This document shows positions 8,987-18,048 of a stretch of DNA of 64,000 bases, piece after piece. The DNA is from JANXLS01 sp038227045. GTDB lineage: Bacteria > Planctomycetota > SZUA-567 > H5-PLA8. A program made the translations under genes and the position numbers. The notes beneath the pieces were generated by a model. The model was not told the origin of the DNA. It saw only the letters and a list, made by a program, of their open reading frames with translations, and did no database searches. How positions within the stretch are numbered: position 1 is the first letter of the stretch; each line of letters opens with the position of its first letter. The DNA lies in assembly GCA_038227045.1 (NCBI GenBank), contig JBBRQD010000016.1, positions 11,827 to 75,826 on the forward strand, written 5' to 3'.

Positions 8987-11008
8987 ATGAGAGACCCAGC
9001 AGCAATCGCAGCGGAAACATCCACGTCCAGTTCTTCGGACCGGCTTTTGAAGCCGCTGGAAGCCGTGGCGCATAAAGCCGGTGCGGCTATGGGTGCCGAA
9101 CGCCCCAATTTAGCCTGTGCGATCCCCCGCCCTTTTCTGCAGAATCTGACCAGCCCCGACGACGTAAAGAAGATCCCGCTCGAATATCTGCCTGAATTGG
9201 CTGCGGAAATTCGCGAGAAAATCAATGCGACGGTGCAGATGACCGGCGGGCATTTGTCTTCCAATTTGGGCGTCACCGAACTGACCATCGCCCTGCACCG
9301 CGTCTATGATTTCAAGAAGGATCGCCTGGTGCTTGACGTGGGCCATCAGGTCTACGCGCACAAGCTGCTTACCGGCCGCTTCAACCAGTTCCACACGCTG
9401 CGCCAGAAGGGCGGCATTTCCGGCTATCCGAATCCGCACGAGAGCGAATACGATCTCTTCATGACTGCCCATGCGGGATGTTCCGTCAGCTCCGCGCTCG
9501 GATTGGCCGTTGGCGATCACTTGCAGAAAAAGGACACGCACAGCGTTGCGGTCGTCGGCGACGGCGTGCTCACCGCCGGTCTGGTCTTCGAAGCGTTGAA
9601 CCATGCAGGCGATTTGAAGGAAGACATGCTCGTCATTTTGAACGACAACGAGCACTCCATCAGCCCCACAACGGGCGCGCTCTCCGCGACCTGTTCGAAC
9701 ATTCGCTCGACGCACTTCTACCGCAAGGTGAAGGATGCCGGCCGGGAATTGATCGAAAAGATTCCGTTCGTCGGCAAAGACATCGAACGCTTTGCGTCAG
9801 ACACCTTCGACGCCGCAGCCCGCGCGACGCACGCGCCCGGCGCGATTTTCATGGATCTCGGATTCCGCTACTTTGGACCGATCGACGGCCATGACATCGA
9901 CGGATTGATCCGCTGGCTCACCGAGTTGAACACAGTCAAGGGTCCGAAACTGTTGCATGTCGTCACCAAGAAAGGTCATGGACTGCCTTGGGCCGCGAAC
10001 GATCCGGTGACGTGGCACGGCGCGAAGCCCTACGAAGTCGCCGGCTCCGAAGCGACGGTGAAGAAGTCCGCCCCGACCCCGCCCGCGTACACGAAAGTCA
10101 TCAGCGACGCGATTATCAATGTCGCCAAAGGCGACGAAAAAGTGGTGGCGATCACGGCCGCGATGCCGGACGGCACGGGCTTGGTCAATTTTCAGAAAGT
10201 GTTCCCGAAGCGCTATTATGATGTAGGTATCTGTGAGCAACACGCGGTGTGTTTCGCCGCGGCGCTGGCGAAATCCGGCATGCATCCGGTGGCCTGTATT
10301 TATTCGAGCTTCCTGCAGCGCGCCGTCGATCAACTCATGCACGAAATTGCGTTGCAAGACGGCTTGCCTGTGGTGCTGTGTCTCGACCGCGCGGGCGTGG
10401 TGGGCGACGACGGCCCGACGCACAACGGCGTCTTCGACATCGCGTACATGCGCGCATTCCCCTTCTTTACGCTCTGCGCGCCGAAGGATCAGCCCGAAGC
10501 TGAAGCGATGGTGGCGTGGGCCGTGAAAGCTCGCAAAGCCATTGCGATCCGCTATCCGCGGGACAATGTTCCGGCCACACCGCTCAGTGAAACGCTTCAG
10601 CCGATCGAAATGGGCAAGGGCGAAATTCTGCGCCGCGGCGAAAAAGTCGCGGTCCTCGCTTACGGCTCGCAAGTGGTGCACGCAATGGAAGCCGCCGCTT
10701 TAATCGAGAAACAAACCGGCCTGAAGATCACTGTGGCCAACGCGCGCTTCGCCAAACCGTTCGACGGCGCGCTGCTGACGGATCTGGTCAACAATCACGA
10801 CCGCGTGATCACGGTGGAAGATCACCAACTGCAGAACGGCTTCGGCACCGCGGCGCTGGAAACGGCCTGCGAACTGCGCCTGGACACGCGCAAGATCAGC
10901 CGCCTGGGCATCCCCGATCTGTGGATCCAGCACGGCCCGCGCAAGTGGCAACTGGCGACCATCGGCATCGACGCCGAAGGAATTGCGAAAGCAGTTTTGG
11001 CGAAGTAA
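8987..11008 (+). CDS. dxs: 1-deoxy-D-xylulose-5-phosphate synthase
   Basis: 673 residues. GGGAGA about 7 nt upstream of the ATG supports the start. It catalyses the TPP-dependent condensation of pyruvate and glyceraldehyde 3-phosphate, the first step of the MEP isoprenoid pathway. Visible features: GGHLSSNLGVTELTIALH and DVGHQVYAHKLLTGR near the N-terminus, the TPP/Mg region GDGVLTAG ... ILNDNEHSI, the transketolase pyrimidine domain with DVGICEQHAVCFAAALA, and DRAGVVGDDGPTHNGVFD. The first about 40 residues (Ser/Ala-rich) extend beyond the usual family N-terminus. It follows ispA with the palindromic element between, and ends in a strong terminator. Confidence 0.97.
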   Translation: MRDPAAIAAETSTSSSSDRLLKPLEAVAHKAGAAMGAERPNLACAIPRPFLQNLTSPDDVKKIPLEYLPELAAEIREKINATVQMTGGHLSSNLGVTELTIALHRVYDFKKDRLVLDVGHQVYAHKLLTGRFNQFHTLRQKGGISGYPNPHESEYDLFMTAHAGCSVSSALGLAVGDHLQKKDTHSVAVVGDGVLTAGLVFEALNHAGDLKEDMLVILNDNEHSISPTTGALSATCSNIRSTHFYRKVKDAGRELIEKIPFVGKDIERFASDTFDAAARATHAPGAIFMDLGFRYFGPIDGHDIDGLIRWLTELNTVKGPKLLHVVTKKGHGLPWAANDPVTWHGAKPYEVAGSEATVKKSAPTPPAYTKVISDAIINVAKGDEKVVAITAAMPDGTGLVNFQKVFPKRYYDVGICEQHAVCFAAALAKSGMHPVACIYSSFLQRAVDQLMHEIALQDGLPVVLCLDRAGVVGDDGPTHNGVFDIAYMRAFPFFTLCAPKDQPEAEAMVAWAVKARKAIAIRYPRDNVPATPLSETLQPIEMGKGEILRRGEKVAVLAYGSQVVHAMEAAALIEKQTGLKITVANARFAKPFDGALLTDLVNNHDRVITVEDHQLQNGFGTAALETACELRLDTRKISRLGIPDLWIQHGPRKWQLATIGIDAEGIAKAVLAK

Positions 11009-11030
11009 GATTTCTAAATCAAAGGAACCG

Positions 11031-11060
11031 AAATGGGGCGAACGCAAGTTCGCCCCATTT
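11031..11060 (+). terminator. Terminator-like hairpin after dxs
   Basis: A 13-bp perfect stem (aaatggggcgaac with gttcgccccattt) closed by a GCAA tetraloop, 22 bp after the dxs stop. The U-tract is limited to the ATTT closing bases. Confidence 0.75.
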
Positions 11061-11240
11061 CACATTTGAACTTTCTTGATTCTGCGTTTTGGAAGAAACA
11101 CCAGTTGCAAAGTCGTTCTCACGCCCCCATATCCACACATTTTCAATTCACTTGATTTTTCCTCGGATTTCGCGAAACGATTCGCGGTTCCTCGGCGTCC
11201 AAATCATCGGACCATTGGAACTCACCACGAGGAAATCATC

Positions 11241-14200
11241 ATGATTCGAAAGCTTGCAGTCGCCGCCATCAGCGCCGCGTTATTTTTTGCGTTAGTCGAA
11301 TTCCATCCGTTGCGCCCGAGCGCGGCGAATCTCGAAAGCAGCCCCATTTCGCTGACCAATCCCGACGGCCAGTCGCTGGCGCTCGTGAAGTACGATTTGC
11401 GCGCGGCGGTCCATGGCGCGCTCAGCCTCGTCGAAATGGAAATGACCTTCCGCAATCCGGAAGCCCGTCAGATGGAGGGGCGCTTTACCTACACGCTTCC
11501 GCCCGGCGCGACGATCAGCCGCTTTGCGAAAGAGGTCAATGGCAAATTGATGGAAGGCGAAGTCGTCGAGCGCATGAGGGCGCAGGCCATTTACACTGAA
11601 ATTCTGCACACGATGCGCGACCCCGCGCTGCTGGAAACCGATCAGGGCAACCGCTTCTCCGCGCGCGTTTTTCCCGTCCCGGCAAGCGGCACGGTGCGCC
11701 TGCTGCTTGCGTTCAGCCAGCCGCTGCCGATGAAAAATGGCGTGCGTAAATTGACGATCCCGCTCGCGGGTTTGCCGAAGATCGGCGAATTCAATTTCAA
11801 CGCCATTGGCCGGCCGCTCGAATCCGAAACCGGCACCGGCGTGGTGCTCGATAAAGAAGAACCGATCGGCGACGACCTCGCCGGCTTCTCGCGTCACTCG
11901 CTCGACTACACGCCGACAAAAGACATCGAACTCACCTTCAAAGCCGCCGCGGACAAACCGATCCGCGCGCTCAAAGCCGGCAATTTTCAGATGGTTCAGT
12001 TTCTCTACAACCCGGCTGGCGCGCAGACTGTCGCGCCCGCCAGCGACTGGTCGTTCTACTTCGATACCTCCGCATCCGGTGCGGACACCGAAGCGCCGCG
12101 GCTGCAAGTCATTGATCGGCTCCTCGCTGGCATGGTTCCCGTGTTGCGCGAAAAAGACACCTTGTTCAGCGCGCATGCATTCGACATCGACAGCGCCGAA
12201 CTTTTTTCGGATGTTTCGATGAACAGCAAGGGCGGCAAGCCGATCATGCCGGAAGTGGTTTACAAGCTCCGTTCACGGCATGCGCTCGGCGCGACCAATC
12301 TCGAAGCCGTATTGAAAGACATCGGCGCAAAAGCCCGTGCGAATGCAAATCCCCGCACGTATGTGCTGGTCAGCGACGGCATCGCGACTTGGGGCAAACG
12401 CGAGCTGACCGACCTGCTCGCGGCGCTGGGCGATTGGCCGGCGAAAGACACGCTGCACGCGCTCGTGATCGGCAGCAAGCAGGACGAAAAGATTCTCAAC
12501 GGCATCGTCGAAAAGGCGCACGGACGAGTCGTCACACTGCCGCTGAGCACCGATGTCGAAGGCAATGTGGCGAAGGCCATCGCCGATTTGCGCGCGCCGA
12601 TCGGCGCACACTTCGATGTGTACGACGAAGGCACTGCGTGGATTTACCCGAAGTCGTTCCATGACGTGCGGCCGGGCACCGAATTGATCGCGTTCTCCGA
12701 AATAAAGGACGGCGGCAAGTCGCTTCCCGGTTTCGTGCAGCGCGGCGCGGACGGCAAAACGATCAAGGACACACAGGTCCCCGTTGCACCGGTCGAAGTC
12801 GCCGATTTTGCGCCGCTCTTGCAGCGCGAAGCGTACAAGAACTACCTCGATTTTCTGGAGAAACAGGAGCAGGCCGCGAAGGACGCGATGAAGCGCGCGG
12901 AATTGCACAAGAAGCGCATCGAGGTCTCGGTGAAGAACCGCGTGATGTGTTCGCTGACCTCGCTGCTGGTGCTCGAGACCGAACACGATTACTCACGCTT
13001 CGGCATTGAGCGCACGGCGCTGGCGGAGGTGATGATCGTCGGCAAGAGCGGCATCGAATTGCGCAAACGCACGCCGGATGAAGTACCGATGGCGGAAGCG
13101 CCCGTCCGGAAAAAACAGGCGGACTTCAGGGGCGAAGGGAAAGGCGAAAAGCCCATGGAAGCCGCGAAAGAAAAATTGAAAAGCGCCTTGGAAGAAACGC
13201 GCGCGGCAGCTTCCACCGACAAAGCGCTGGCCGACGATGGGTTTGCGGCGGATGCCAAAGCAAGTCCTGGAACCGCTGGGCGCGACTTTGCCGGCGCGGG
13301 CGGAGGCAGGGGCCGAGGCGTTGACCGCGAGCAACTGGAGGAAAACGGCTCAAATATTTTACGGATTGAAGCGCTTCAACGATCGAATCGTGACGAGCCG
13401 CATCCTTTCGCGCAATCTGCCACGGGCGGCACCCCACCTGCGTCTCCAGTGGCTGCCGCGCCTCGTTTGGCAAGTGCAGGTGAAGCGCGCGATGGAACGC
13501 CGAGGCAGGACGCGCAGAACGGGGAGCGCCGCCGCGAATTGGACCGCGCCGCCGCAACTCCGAACGATGCCTCCGCGCGAACCCCGGCGGTCAACGGAAA
13601 ACTGGCGCGTCCGGATTGGACGGCGCAAGCCGATGAAATTCCCAGCGACGCTCAGTTGAGTGAACTGCGCGCGAAAATTCAAGCGGCTCCGCACGACCGC
13701 AAGTTGCGCAACGCTTACGCCGACGCGCTGCTCAAAGCGAAGAAGTACGACAACCTTCAAGCCGAAGTGTTTCAGTGGCTGCCGTTCGATCCGGAGAATC
13801 CCGCCGTTTACGAATACCTCGGAAAGAGCGCCACGGGCTTGAACGATCCAGTGCTGGCTCTGAGAGCGTACAGTTCTATCGCCGAAATCGCGCCCAATCG
13901 CGCCGCGCTGCTCAACCGCGCGGGATACCTGCTGCTCGCCGCGAAAAAGTACGATCTCGCCGAATCCATGTTCCGCGAAGCACTCAAAAACCGGAAGGAC
14001 GATGCAAACATTCACCGCGGGCTGGCGATGAGCTTGTGGCTGGCCGGGAATTTCGAAGGCGCGTCGGTCGCATACGAAACGGCGATGATGCAGGATTTCA
14101 ACGCGCGCTACGGCGACGCGAAACGCGTGCTGCGCGAGGAATTCGGCTATGTGCTGCGCGCGTGGCGCAAGAAAGATCCGGCGAGTTCCGACGCGATCGT

Positions 14201-14597
14201 TGCGCGCGCTCAACGCGCCAATGTCGATCTGCTGCGCGTGGACGCGTTGCGCGTGACGATGTGCTGGGAAACCGACGCCAACGACGTGGATTTACACGTT
14301 GTCGATCCGAGCGGCGAAGAGTGCTTCTACTCGCACAAAAACAACGCATCGGGTTTGGAACTGTATTCGGATCAGACGCAGGGTCTCGGACCGGAAGTGA
14401 TCCGCACCGACAAAACGCAGCAAGGAACCTATCACGTCGGCGTGAATTATTTCAGCGCCGGCCCCATGGGCGTCTCGCGCGGCATCGTGGTGATCGTCAA
14501 GCCCGTTGACGGCGTCGACGAAAACCCGCAAATCATTCCCTTCGCGCTGATCGAGGGCGGCCGCGACATGCGGTTCGTGGGCTCCGTGAACTACTAA
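11241..14597 (+). CDS. VIT - vWA - TPR - DUF2135 (YfaP-like) surface protein
   Basis: 1118 residues from the ATG after GAGGAAATC; an in-frame extension upstream to 11076 lacks coding character. The N-terminus MIRKLAVAAISAALFFALVEF is a signal peptide or anchor. A VIT domain (about 33-160) contains FRNPEARQMEGRFTYTLPPG and ERMRAQAIYTEI. A vWA domain (about 265-455) has an intact MIDAS, FDTSASG. Then come a Lys/Arg-rich helical stretch (about 550-620), a long low-complexity linker, TPR-like helices (about 800-960), and a C-terminal DUF2135/YfaP-type domain (about 1000-1097) with TMCWETDANDVDLHVVDPSG and GTYHVGVNYFS. VIT-vWA pairs resemble inter-alpha-trypsin inhibitor heavy chains; in bacteria they are exported proteins without a defined role. 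It stands alone between two strong hairpins. Confidence 0.88.
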   Translation: MIRKLAVAAISAALFFALVEFHPLRPSAANLESSPISLTNPDGQSLALVKYDLRAAVHGALSLVEMEMTFRNPEARQMEGRFTYTLPPGATISRFAKEVNGKLMEGEVVERMRAQAIYTEILHTMRDPALLETDQGNRFSARVFPVPASGTVRLLLAFSQPLPMKNGVRKLTIPLAGLPKIGEFNFNAIGRPLESETGTGVVLDKEEPIGDDLAGFSRHSLDYTPTKDIELTFKAAADKPIRALKAGNFQMVQFLYNPAGAQTVAPASDWSFYFDTSASGADTEAPRLQVIDRLLAGMVPVLREKDTLFSAHAFDIDSAELFSDVSMNSKGGKPIMPEVVYKLRSRHALGATNLEAVLKDIGAKARANANPRTYVLVSDGIATWGKRELTDLLAALGDWPAKDTLHALVIGSKQDEKILNGIVEKAHGRVVTLPLSTDVEGNVAKAIADLRAPIGAHFDVYDEGTAWIYPKSFHDVRPGTELIAFSEIKDGGKSLPGFVQRGADGKTIKDTQVPVAPVEVADFAPLLQREAYKNYLDFLEKQEQAAKDAMKRAELHKKRIEVSVKNRVMCSLTSLLVLETEHDYSRFGIERTALAEVMIVGKSGIELRKRTPDEVPMAEAPVRKKQADFRGEGKGEKPMEAAKEKLKSALEETRAAASTDKALADDGFAADAKASPGTAGRDFAGAGGGRGRGVDREQLEENGSNILRIEALQRSNRDEPHPFAQSATGGTPPASPVAAAPRLASAGEARDGTPRQDAQNGERRRELDRAAATPNDASARTPAVNGKLARPDWTAQADEIPSDAQLSELRAKIQAAPHDRKLRNAYADALLKAKKYDNLQAEVFQWLPFDPENPAVYEYLGKSATGLNDPVLALRAYSSIAEIAPNRAALLNRAGYLLLAAKKYDLAESMFREALKNRKDDANIHRGLAMSLWLAGNFEGASVAYETAMMQDFNARYGDAKRVLREEFGYVLRAWRKKDPASSDAIVARAQRANVDLLRVDALRVTMCWETDANDVDLHVVDPSGEECFYSHKNNASGLELYSDQTQGLGPEVIRTDKTQQGTYHVGVNYFSAGPMGVSRGIVVIVKPVDGVDENPQIIPFALIEGGRDMRFVGSVNY

Positions 14598-14609
14598 CGC
14601 GGGGTTTTT

Positions 14610-14725
14610 AACCGCGAGAGGACGCAGAGGCGCGCAGAGGAAGAATAGAGAAAGAAGAGGACGCTTTTTTACAGCGTCCTCTTCTTCTGCTCCTCCTCTG
14701 CGCGCCTCTGCGTCCTCTCGCGGTT
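14610..14725. terminator. 116-bp nested palindrome / bidirectional terminator
   Basis: Outer arms of 31 bp (14610-14640 and 14695-14725) are perfect reverse complements (aaccgcgagaggacgcagag...). An inner hairpin (aagaagaggacgc with gcgtcctcttctt, about 14652-14686) lies inside. It sits exactly between two converging genes (VIT-vWA on +, nirD on -), so it probably ends transcription from both sides. The arm sequence resembles dispersed 'ccgcagaggacgcagag' repeats known from several soil and aquatic phyla. Confidence 0.8.
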
Positions 14726-14729
14726 GAAT

Positions 14730-15098
14730 TTAAGCTGTCGCCGTCTCAAGCTGTTTTTCGACTGCCTTCAGATTCAAAACGACGTTTCCCTGAACTTCGC
14801 GAACGGAAAAAGTGCTCACGCATTCGTGACCTTCGCCCTCGCCCGTGCACATGTCGAATTTGTGCGCGTGCAGCGGACAGACCACTTTGCCGTTGCCGAT
14901 GATGCCTTCGCTCAGCGGCCCCTGCCGATGCGGGCAGCGGTTCTGGGTTGCGAAGAGCCGGCCGTCGCGCTGTCGGAAGACGGCGATTTCTTCACCGTTG
15001 ATGACGAAGCAGCGGCCTTGCCCCTTGGAAATGTTCTCCACACTTCCCAGATTGACGACCAGGGCGCCCGGCAGAAAGTATTTCGCTGTGTTATCCAT
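14730..15098 (-). CDS. nirD: Nitrite reductase small subunit, Rieske-type
   Basis: 122 residues from the ATG of MDNTAKYFLPG. The Rieske [2Fe-2S] ligand boxes are present: C-P-H in QNRCPHRQGPLS and C-P-L-H in GKVVCPLHAHKFDMCTGEG. This is the small subunit that partners NirB in NAD(P)H-dependent reduction of nitrite to ammonium in the cytoplasm. The start overlaps the nirB stop by 8 nt, indicating translational coupling. A longer in-frame extension upstream runs through nirB in another frame and is not real. The nirB-nirD order and divergence from narK point to nitrate/nitrite assimilation. Confidence 0.93.
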   Translation of the reverse strand: MDNTAKYFLPGALVVNLGSVENISKGQGRCFVINGEEIAVFRQRDGRLFATQNRCPHRQGPLSEGIIGNGKVVCPLHAHKFDMCTGEGEGHECVSTFSVREVQGNVVLNLKAVEKQLETATA

Positions 15099-17598
15099 TG
15101 TTCTCCGCGACCTCCAAAACGGCGGCCAATTCCGGGCCGCTGAACTGTGCCGGATACGCCGGCAACTCGGCTTCTTTCCAGGGATCTTTGTACGCGTCGA
15201 CGGCTTTCTGAATGCCTGCGTCGAGATGCGCGCAAATGCCCAAACTGTCTTCGATGACGATCTTGCGAACGGTGTCAATGCCCACGCGTTCCAGGAAATG
15301 ATACGTGCGCTCAAGATAGCGGCCGTGCTCCCGGTAATACTGCATGAAGCGGCCCATGTACTTGAGCACTTCGTCGTGCGTGTCCACGGTGCACAGCAGA
15401 TCGCCTTTTCGCACTGTCGCGCCGGCCGCGCCGCCGATGTAAATCTCCCACTTGCCGCCTTCAATGGCGACGGCGCTGATGTCCTTCACGTACGCTTCGG
15501 AACAATTGCGCGGGCAGCCCGCGGTCGCGAGTTTCATCTTGTGCGGCGATTCGATGCCCTGAAAGCGGCGTTCGATTTTCTGCGCGAGCGCAATCGAATC
15601 GCCCAGGCCGTAGCGGCAAAAATCAGTACCCACGCAACTCTTGCACGTGCGGAACGATTTGGTGTACGCGTGGCCGCTGGGCATGCCCAGTTCCTGCCAC
15701 ATTTTTGGCAAGTCGTCTTTTTTGACGCCCAGCAAATCGATGCGCTGGCCGCCGGTGAATTTCACCATCGGCACGTTGTATTTCACCGCCACGTCCGCGA
15801 TGCGCCGCAGTTCATCCGGCGTCGTCACGCCTCCATAAATGCGTGGAATGACCGAGAACGTGCCGTCCTTTTGAATGTTGGCGTGCACGCGGTCGTTGAT
15901 AAAGCGCGCGTCGCGTTCGTCCTCGTATTCGCCTGGCCAGAGCGTGTTGAGCAGCGACGCCAGGCCCGCCTTGCTGGCCGGGTCTTCGGCTCCTCCCGCC
16001 AGTTCGGCGAAGACGGCGCTGACCGACTTCAGGCCGCGGCGCTTGATCTCGGCGACAAGCTGCGACTTCTCATACGGCACGCCGGGCACGTAGAAATGCT
16101 CGCTTGGATCGCCGCCCACGCTGCCCGTGTAGGCTTCGACGAGTTGCGCGATCAGCGTTTTGCAGGAACCGCAGCCCATGCCCGCTTTGGTGCACGCGCC
16201 GACTTTCGCGACGCTGGTGCAGCCGCCATCGATCGCGTCTTTGATTTTCGCCTTGCTCACGCCGTTGCAGTTGCAGATCTGTGTGTTGTCGGGCAGGTCC
16301 GACGCTTTCAGGAGCGAGACACCGGAGGGCGCACCAAAAAGCAAATCGGCGCGGCGCTCCGGGGCCTTCGTTCCCGAGAAGAACAGTTGCATCAGCGTTC
16401 CGGCCGCTTCGATGTCGCCGAGCAGAATGCAGCCCGCGATCTTGTCGTCGCGGATGATCAATTTTTTGTAAACGCCCTTGCGGGGCTCGCGGTACACGAC
16501 CACTTCGTCGCTGGGCGATGCGGGTTTCGTTTCGCCCATCGAGGCGAGCTCGACGCCCATGACTTTCAGTTTCGTGCCGAGCTTCGAGCCGGTGTACGCG
16601 GCGTCCGGATTCGTGCCGGTGATCACGTCGGCGAGAACATTGGCCATCTCCCAGATCGGATCGACGAGTCCGTAGATTCTGCCGCGATGCTGAACGCATT
16701 CGCCCAGCGCGAAAATCTTCGGATCGTTCGTGCGCATCTGATCGTCGGTGACAATGGCTTTTTCGACAGCCAAACCGGAGGCGCTCGCGACTTCCACAAT
16801 GGGCCGAATGCCGGCGCTGACGACGACCATGTCGGTTTCGAGCGTCGTGCCGTCTTTGAATTCGAGATGCGTAATTTTGCCGTCTTCGCCGGCGATCTTC
16901 GCGGTGATTTTTTCGAGCTGAACCGAAACGCCCATTCCTTCCATCGTGCTCTTGAGCATCGAGCCGGACTCGGCGTCGAGCTGCGCGACCATCAATTGCG
17001 GCGCGGCTTCGACGACGGTGACTTCAACGCCGTGCGTCAGCAATCCGCGCGCGGCTTCCAGACCCAGCAGACCGCCGCCAATCACCGCCGCGCGTTTGCA
17101 GTCCTGCGCATAATCGGCGATGCGCGCGCAGTCGTCCAGCGTGCGGAACGCGAACGTGCCCGGTTTGCCGAAACCTTCCATGGGCGGAATGAACGGGCGC
17201 GAGCCGGTGGCGATGATCACGTAATCGTAGAACTCTTCGATCGGCTCGGCGGCATTCAATCCCGCGTCGCCCGCCACGTAGGGCAGCGCATCCTTCTTCA
17301 TCGGCGCGCCGATCACGAGTTGTTTTTCGCGGTCAATCCGAGTGGCTTTGACTCCGGCGTGGAGCGTGATGTGGTTCTTCGTGTACCACTCCAGCGGATT
17401 CATGAAAATCTCGGTCGCATCCTGGCTCTTATTCAACACATTGCTCAGCAGGATGCGATTGTAATTTCCATAGGGTTCGGCACCGAACATGGCAATGTCG
17501 AACATATCCGGCTCGCGGCTCAGGATCTCTTCGACGATGCGCGCCCCGGCCATGCCGTTGCCGATCACCACCAGTTTCTTGCGATTCTTTTTGATCAT
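15091..17598 (-). CDS. nirB: Nitrite reductase [NAD(P)H] large subunit
   Basis: 835 residues from the ATG of MIKKNRKKLVVIGNGMAG, with GGGAG just upstream (a further 35-codon in-frame extension has no support). Domains in order: FAD/NAD(P)-binding pyridine nucleotide-disulfide reductase (residues 8-300; VIGNGMAG and RAAVIGGGLLGLEAARGL), a BFD-like [2Fe-2S] domain (ICNCNGVSK ... GCGSCK), a nitrite/sulfite reductase ferredoxin-like half domain, and the siroheme/[4Fe-4S] domain with TCKSCVGTDFCRYG and AGCPRNCSEAYVKD. It reduces nitrite to ammonium with six electrons from NAD(P)H. All cofactor motifs look intact. Genes for nitrate reductase are not in the window, so nitrate reduction must be encoded elsewhere if nitrate is used. 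Confidence 0.97.
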   Translation of the reverse strand: MIKKNRKKLVVIGNGMAGARIVEEILSREPDMFDIAMFGAEPYGNYNRILLSNVLNKSQDATEIFMNPLEWYTKNHITLHAGVKATRIDREKQLVIGAPMKKDALPYVAGDAGLNAAEPIEEFYDYVIIATGSRPFIPPMEGFGKPGTFAFRTLDDCARIADYAQDCKRAAVIGGGLLGLEAARGLLTHGVEVTVVEAAPQLMVAQLDAESGSMLKSTMEGMGVSVQLEKITAKIAGEDGKITHLEFKDGTTLETDMVVVSAGIRPIVEVASASGLAVEKAIVTDDQMRTNDPKIFALGECVQHRGRIYGLVDPIWEMANVLADVITGTNPDAAYTGSKLGTKLKVMGVELASMGETKPASPSDEVVVYREPRKGVYKKLIIRDDKIAGCILLGDIEAAGTLMQLFFSGTKAPERRADLLFGAPSGVSLLKASDLPDNTQICNCNGVSKAKIKDAIDGGCTSVAKVGACTKAGMGCGSCKTLIAQLVEAYTGSVGGDPSEHFYVPGVPYEKSQLVAEIKRRGLKSVSAVFAELAGGAEDPASKAGLASLLNTLWPGEYEDERDARFINDRVHANIQKDGTFSVIPRIYGGVTTPDELRRIADVAVKYNVPMVKFTGGQRIDLLGVKKDDLPKMWQELGMPSGHAYTKSFRTCKSCVGTDFCRYGLGDSIALAQKIERRFQGIESPHKMKLATAGCPRNCSEAYVKDISAVAIEGGKWEIYIGGAAGATVRKGDLLCTVDTHDEVLKYMGRFMQYYREHGRYLERTYHFLERVGIDTVRKIVIEDSLGICAHLDAGIQKAVDAYKDPWKEAELPAYPAQFSGPELAAVLEVAENNG

Positions 17599-18048
17599 GC
17601 TCCCTTTCTCTCGGAACGAATTGAGGAATTGAGCAACGAATGTGCCATTCAAACAAGGAGCCGTGTGTTTGAGCCTGCAATTCAGAAACGAGCTGCACGT
17701 CATAGGAGCCGATTTAGGATAATACGCATAGGCATTTGTTGTGGCTGGCGACGCTGGTGAAAGTTAACCCATGACCCGTACTGTGATCGCGCGCATTGGT
17801 CAATTACAAGCAAACTGAAAATTAATATCGAAATGAATCGACACTGGTTCTTTTCAAGCGCATCGTTCAAAGAATCGAAACAAACCTTAAATAATATTAG
17901 CGTCGGTTCATTTCGATTGATGAGAATCAAGCGTTCTGCTCGAATTGGAAAAATCTATTTTTGAAATTTTTTAATTCAATGCATGGCATATTTTTCGCGG
18001 AAACTACTTTTTTGGATCCATGCCCTCGAAAGTTGGAGCGACTTTTCA
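17599..18048. promoter_or_regulatory. Divergent nirB / narK control region
   Basis: About 450 bp, markedly A+T-rich around 17820-17960 compared with the flanking genes, as expected for a regulatory region. Beyond the sigma-54-like site listed separately I could not fix an activator site: no clean NtrC palindrome (TGCACC-N5-GGTGCA) was found. Confidence 0.5.
17984..17999 (+). promoter_or_regulatory. Possible sigma-54 (-24/-12) promoter of narK
   Basis: TGGCATATTTTTCGCG has GG at 17985-17986 and GC at 17997-17998, exactly the GG-N10-GC spacing of sigma-54 promoters. The -24 element TGGCA fits well, the -12 element less so (TCGC instead of TTGC). A start near 18010 would leave about 40 nt of leader before the chosen ATG at 18049. 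Sigma-54 control fits nitrogen assimilation, but this is one site judged by eye. Confidence 0.35.

Noticed and set aside
11076..11240. Upstream extension of the VIT-vWA gene
   Set aside because: The 55 extra codons have no signal peptide or coding character, and the ATG at 11241 has both a ribosome site and a signal peptide.
14845..17760. A 971-codon open frame on the plus strand across the nirB region
   Set aside because: Antisense shadow of nirB/nirD. Its His/Arg/Phe-rich translation has no domain, while the minus strand carries every nirB cofactor motif.
17983..18048. ATG 17983 as the start of narK
   Set aside because: It overlaps the sigma-54-like site, has no Shine-Dalgarno, and the first membrane helix begins well after the ATG at 18049.
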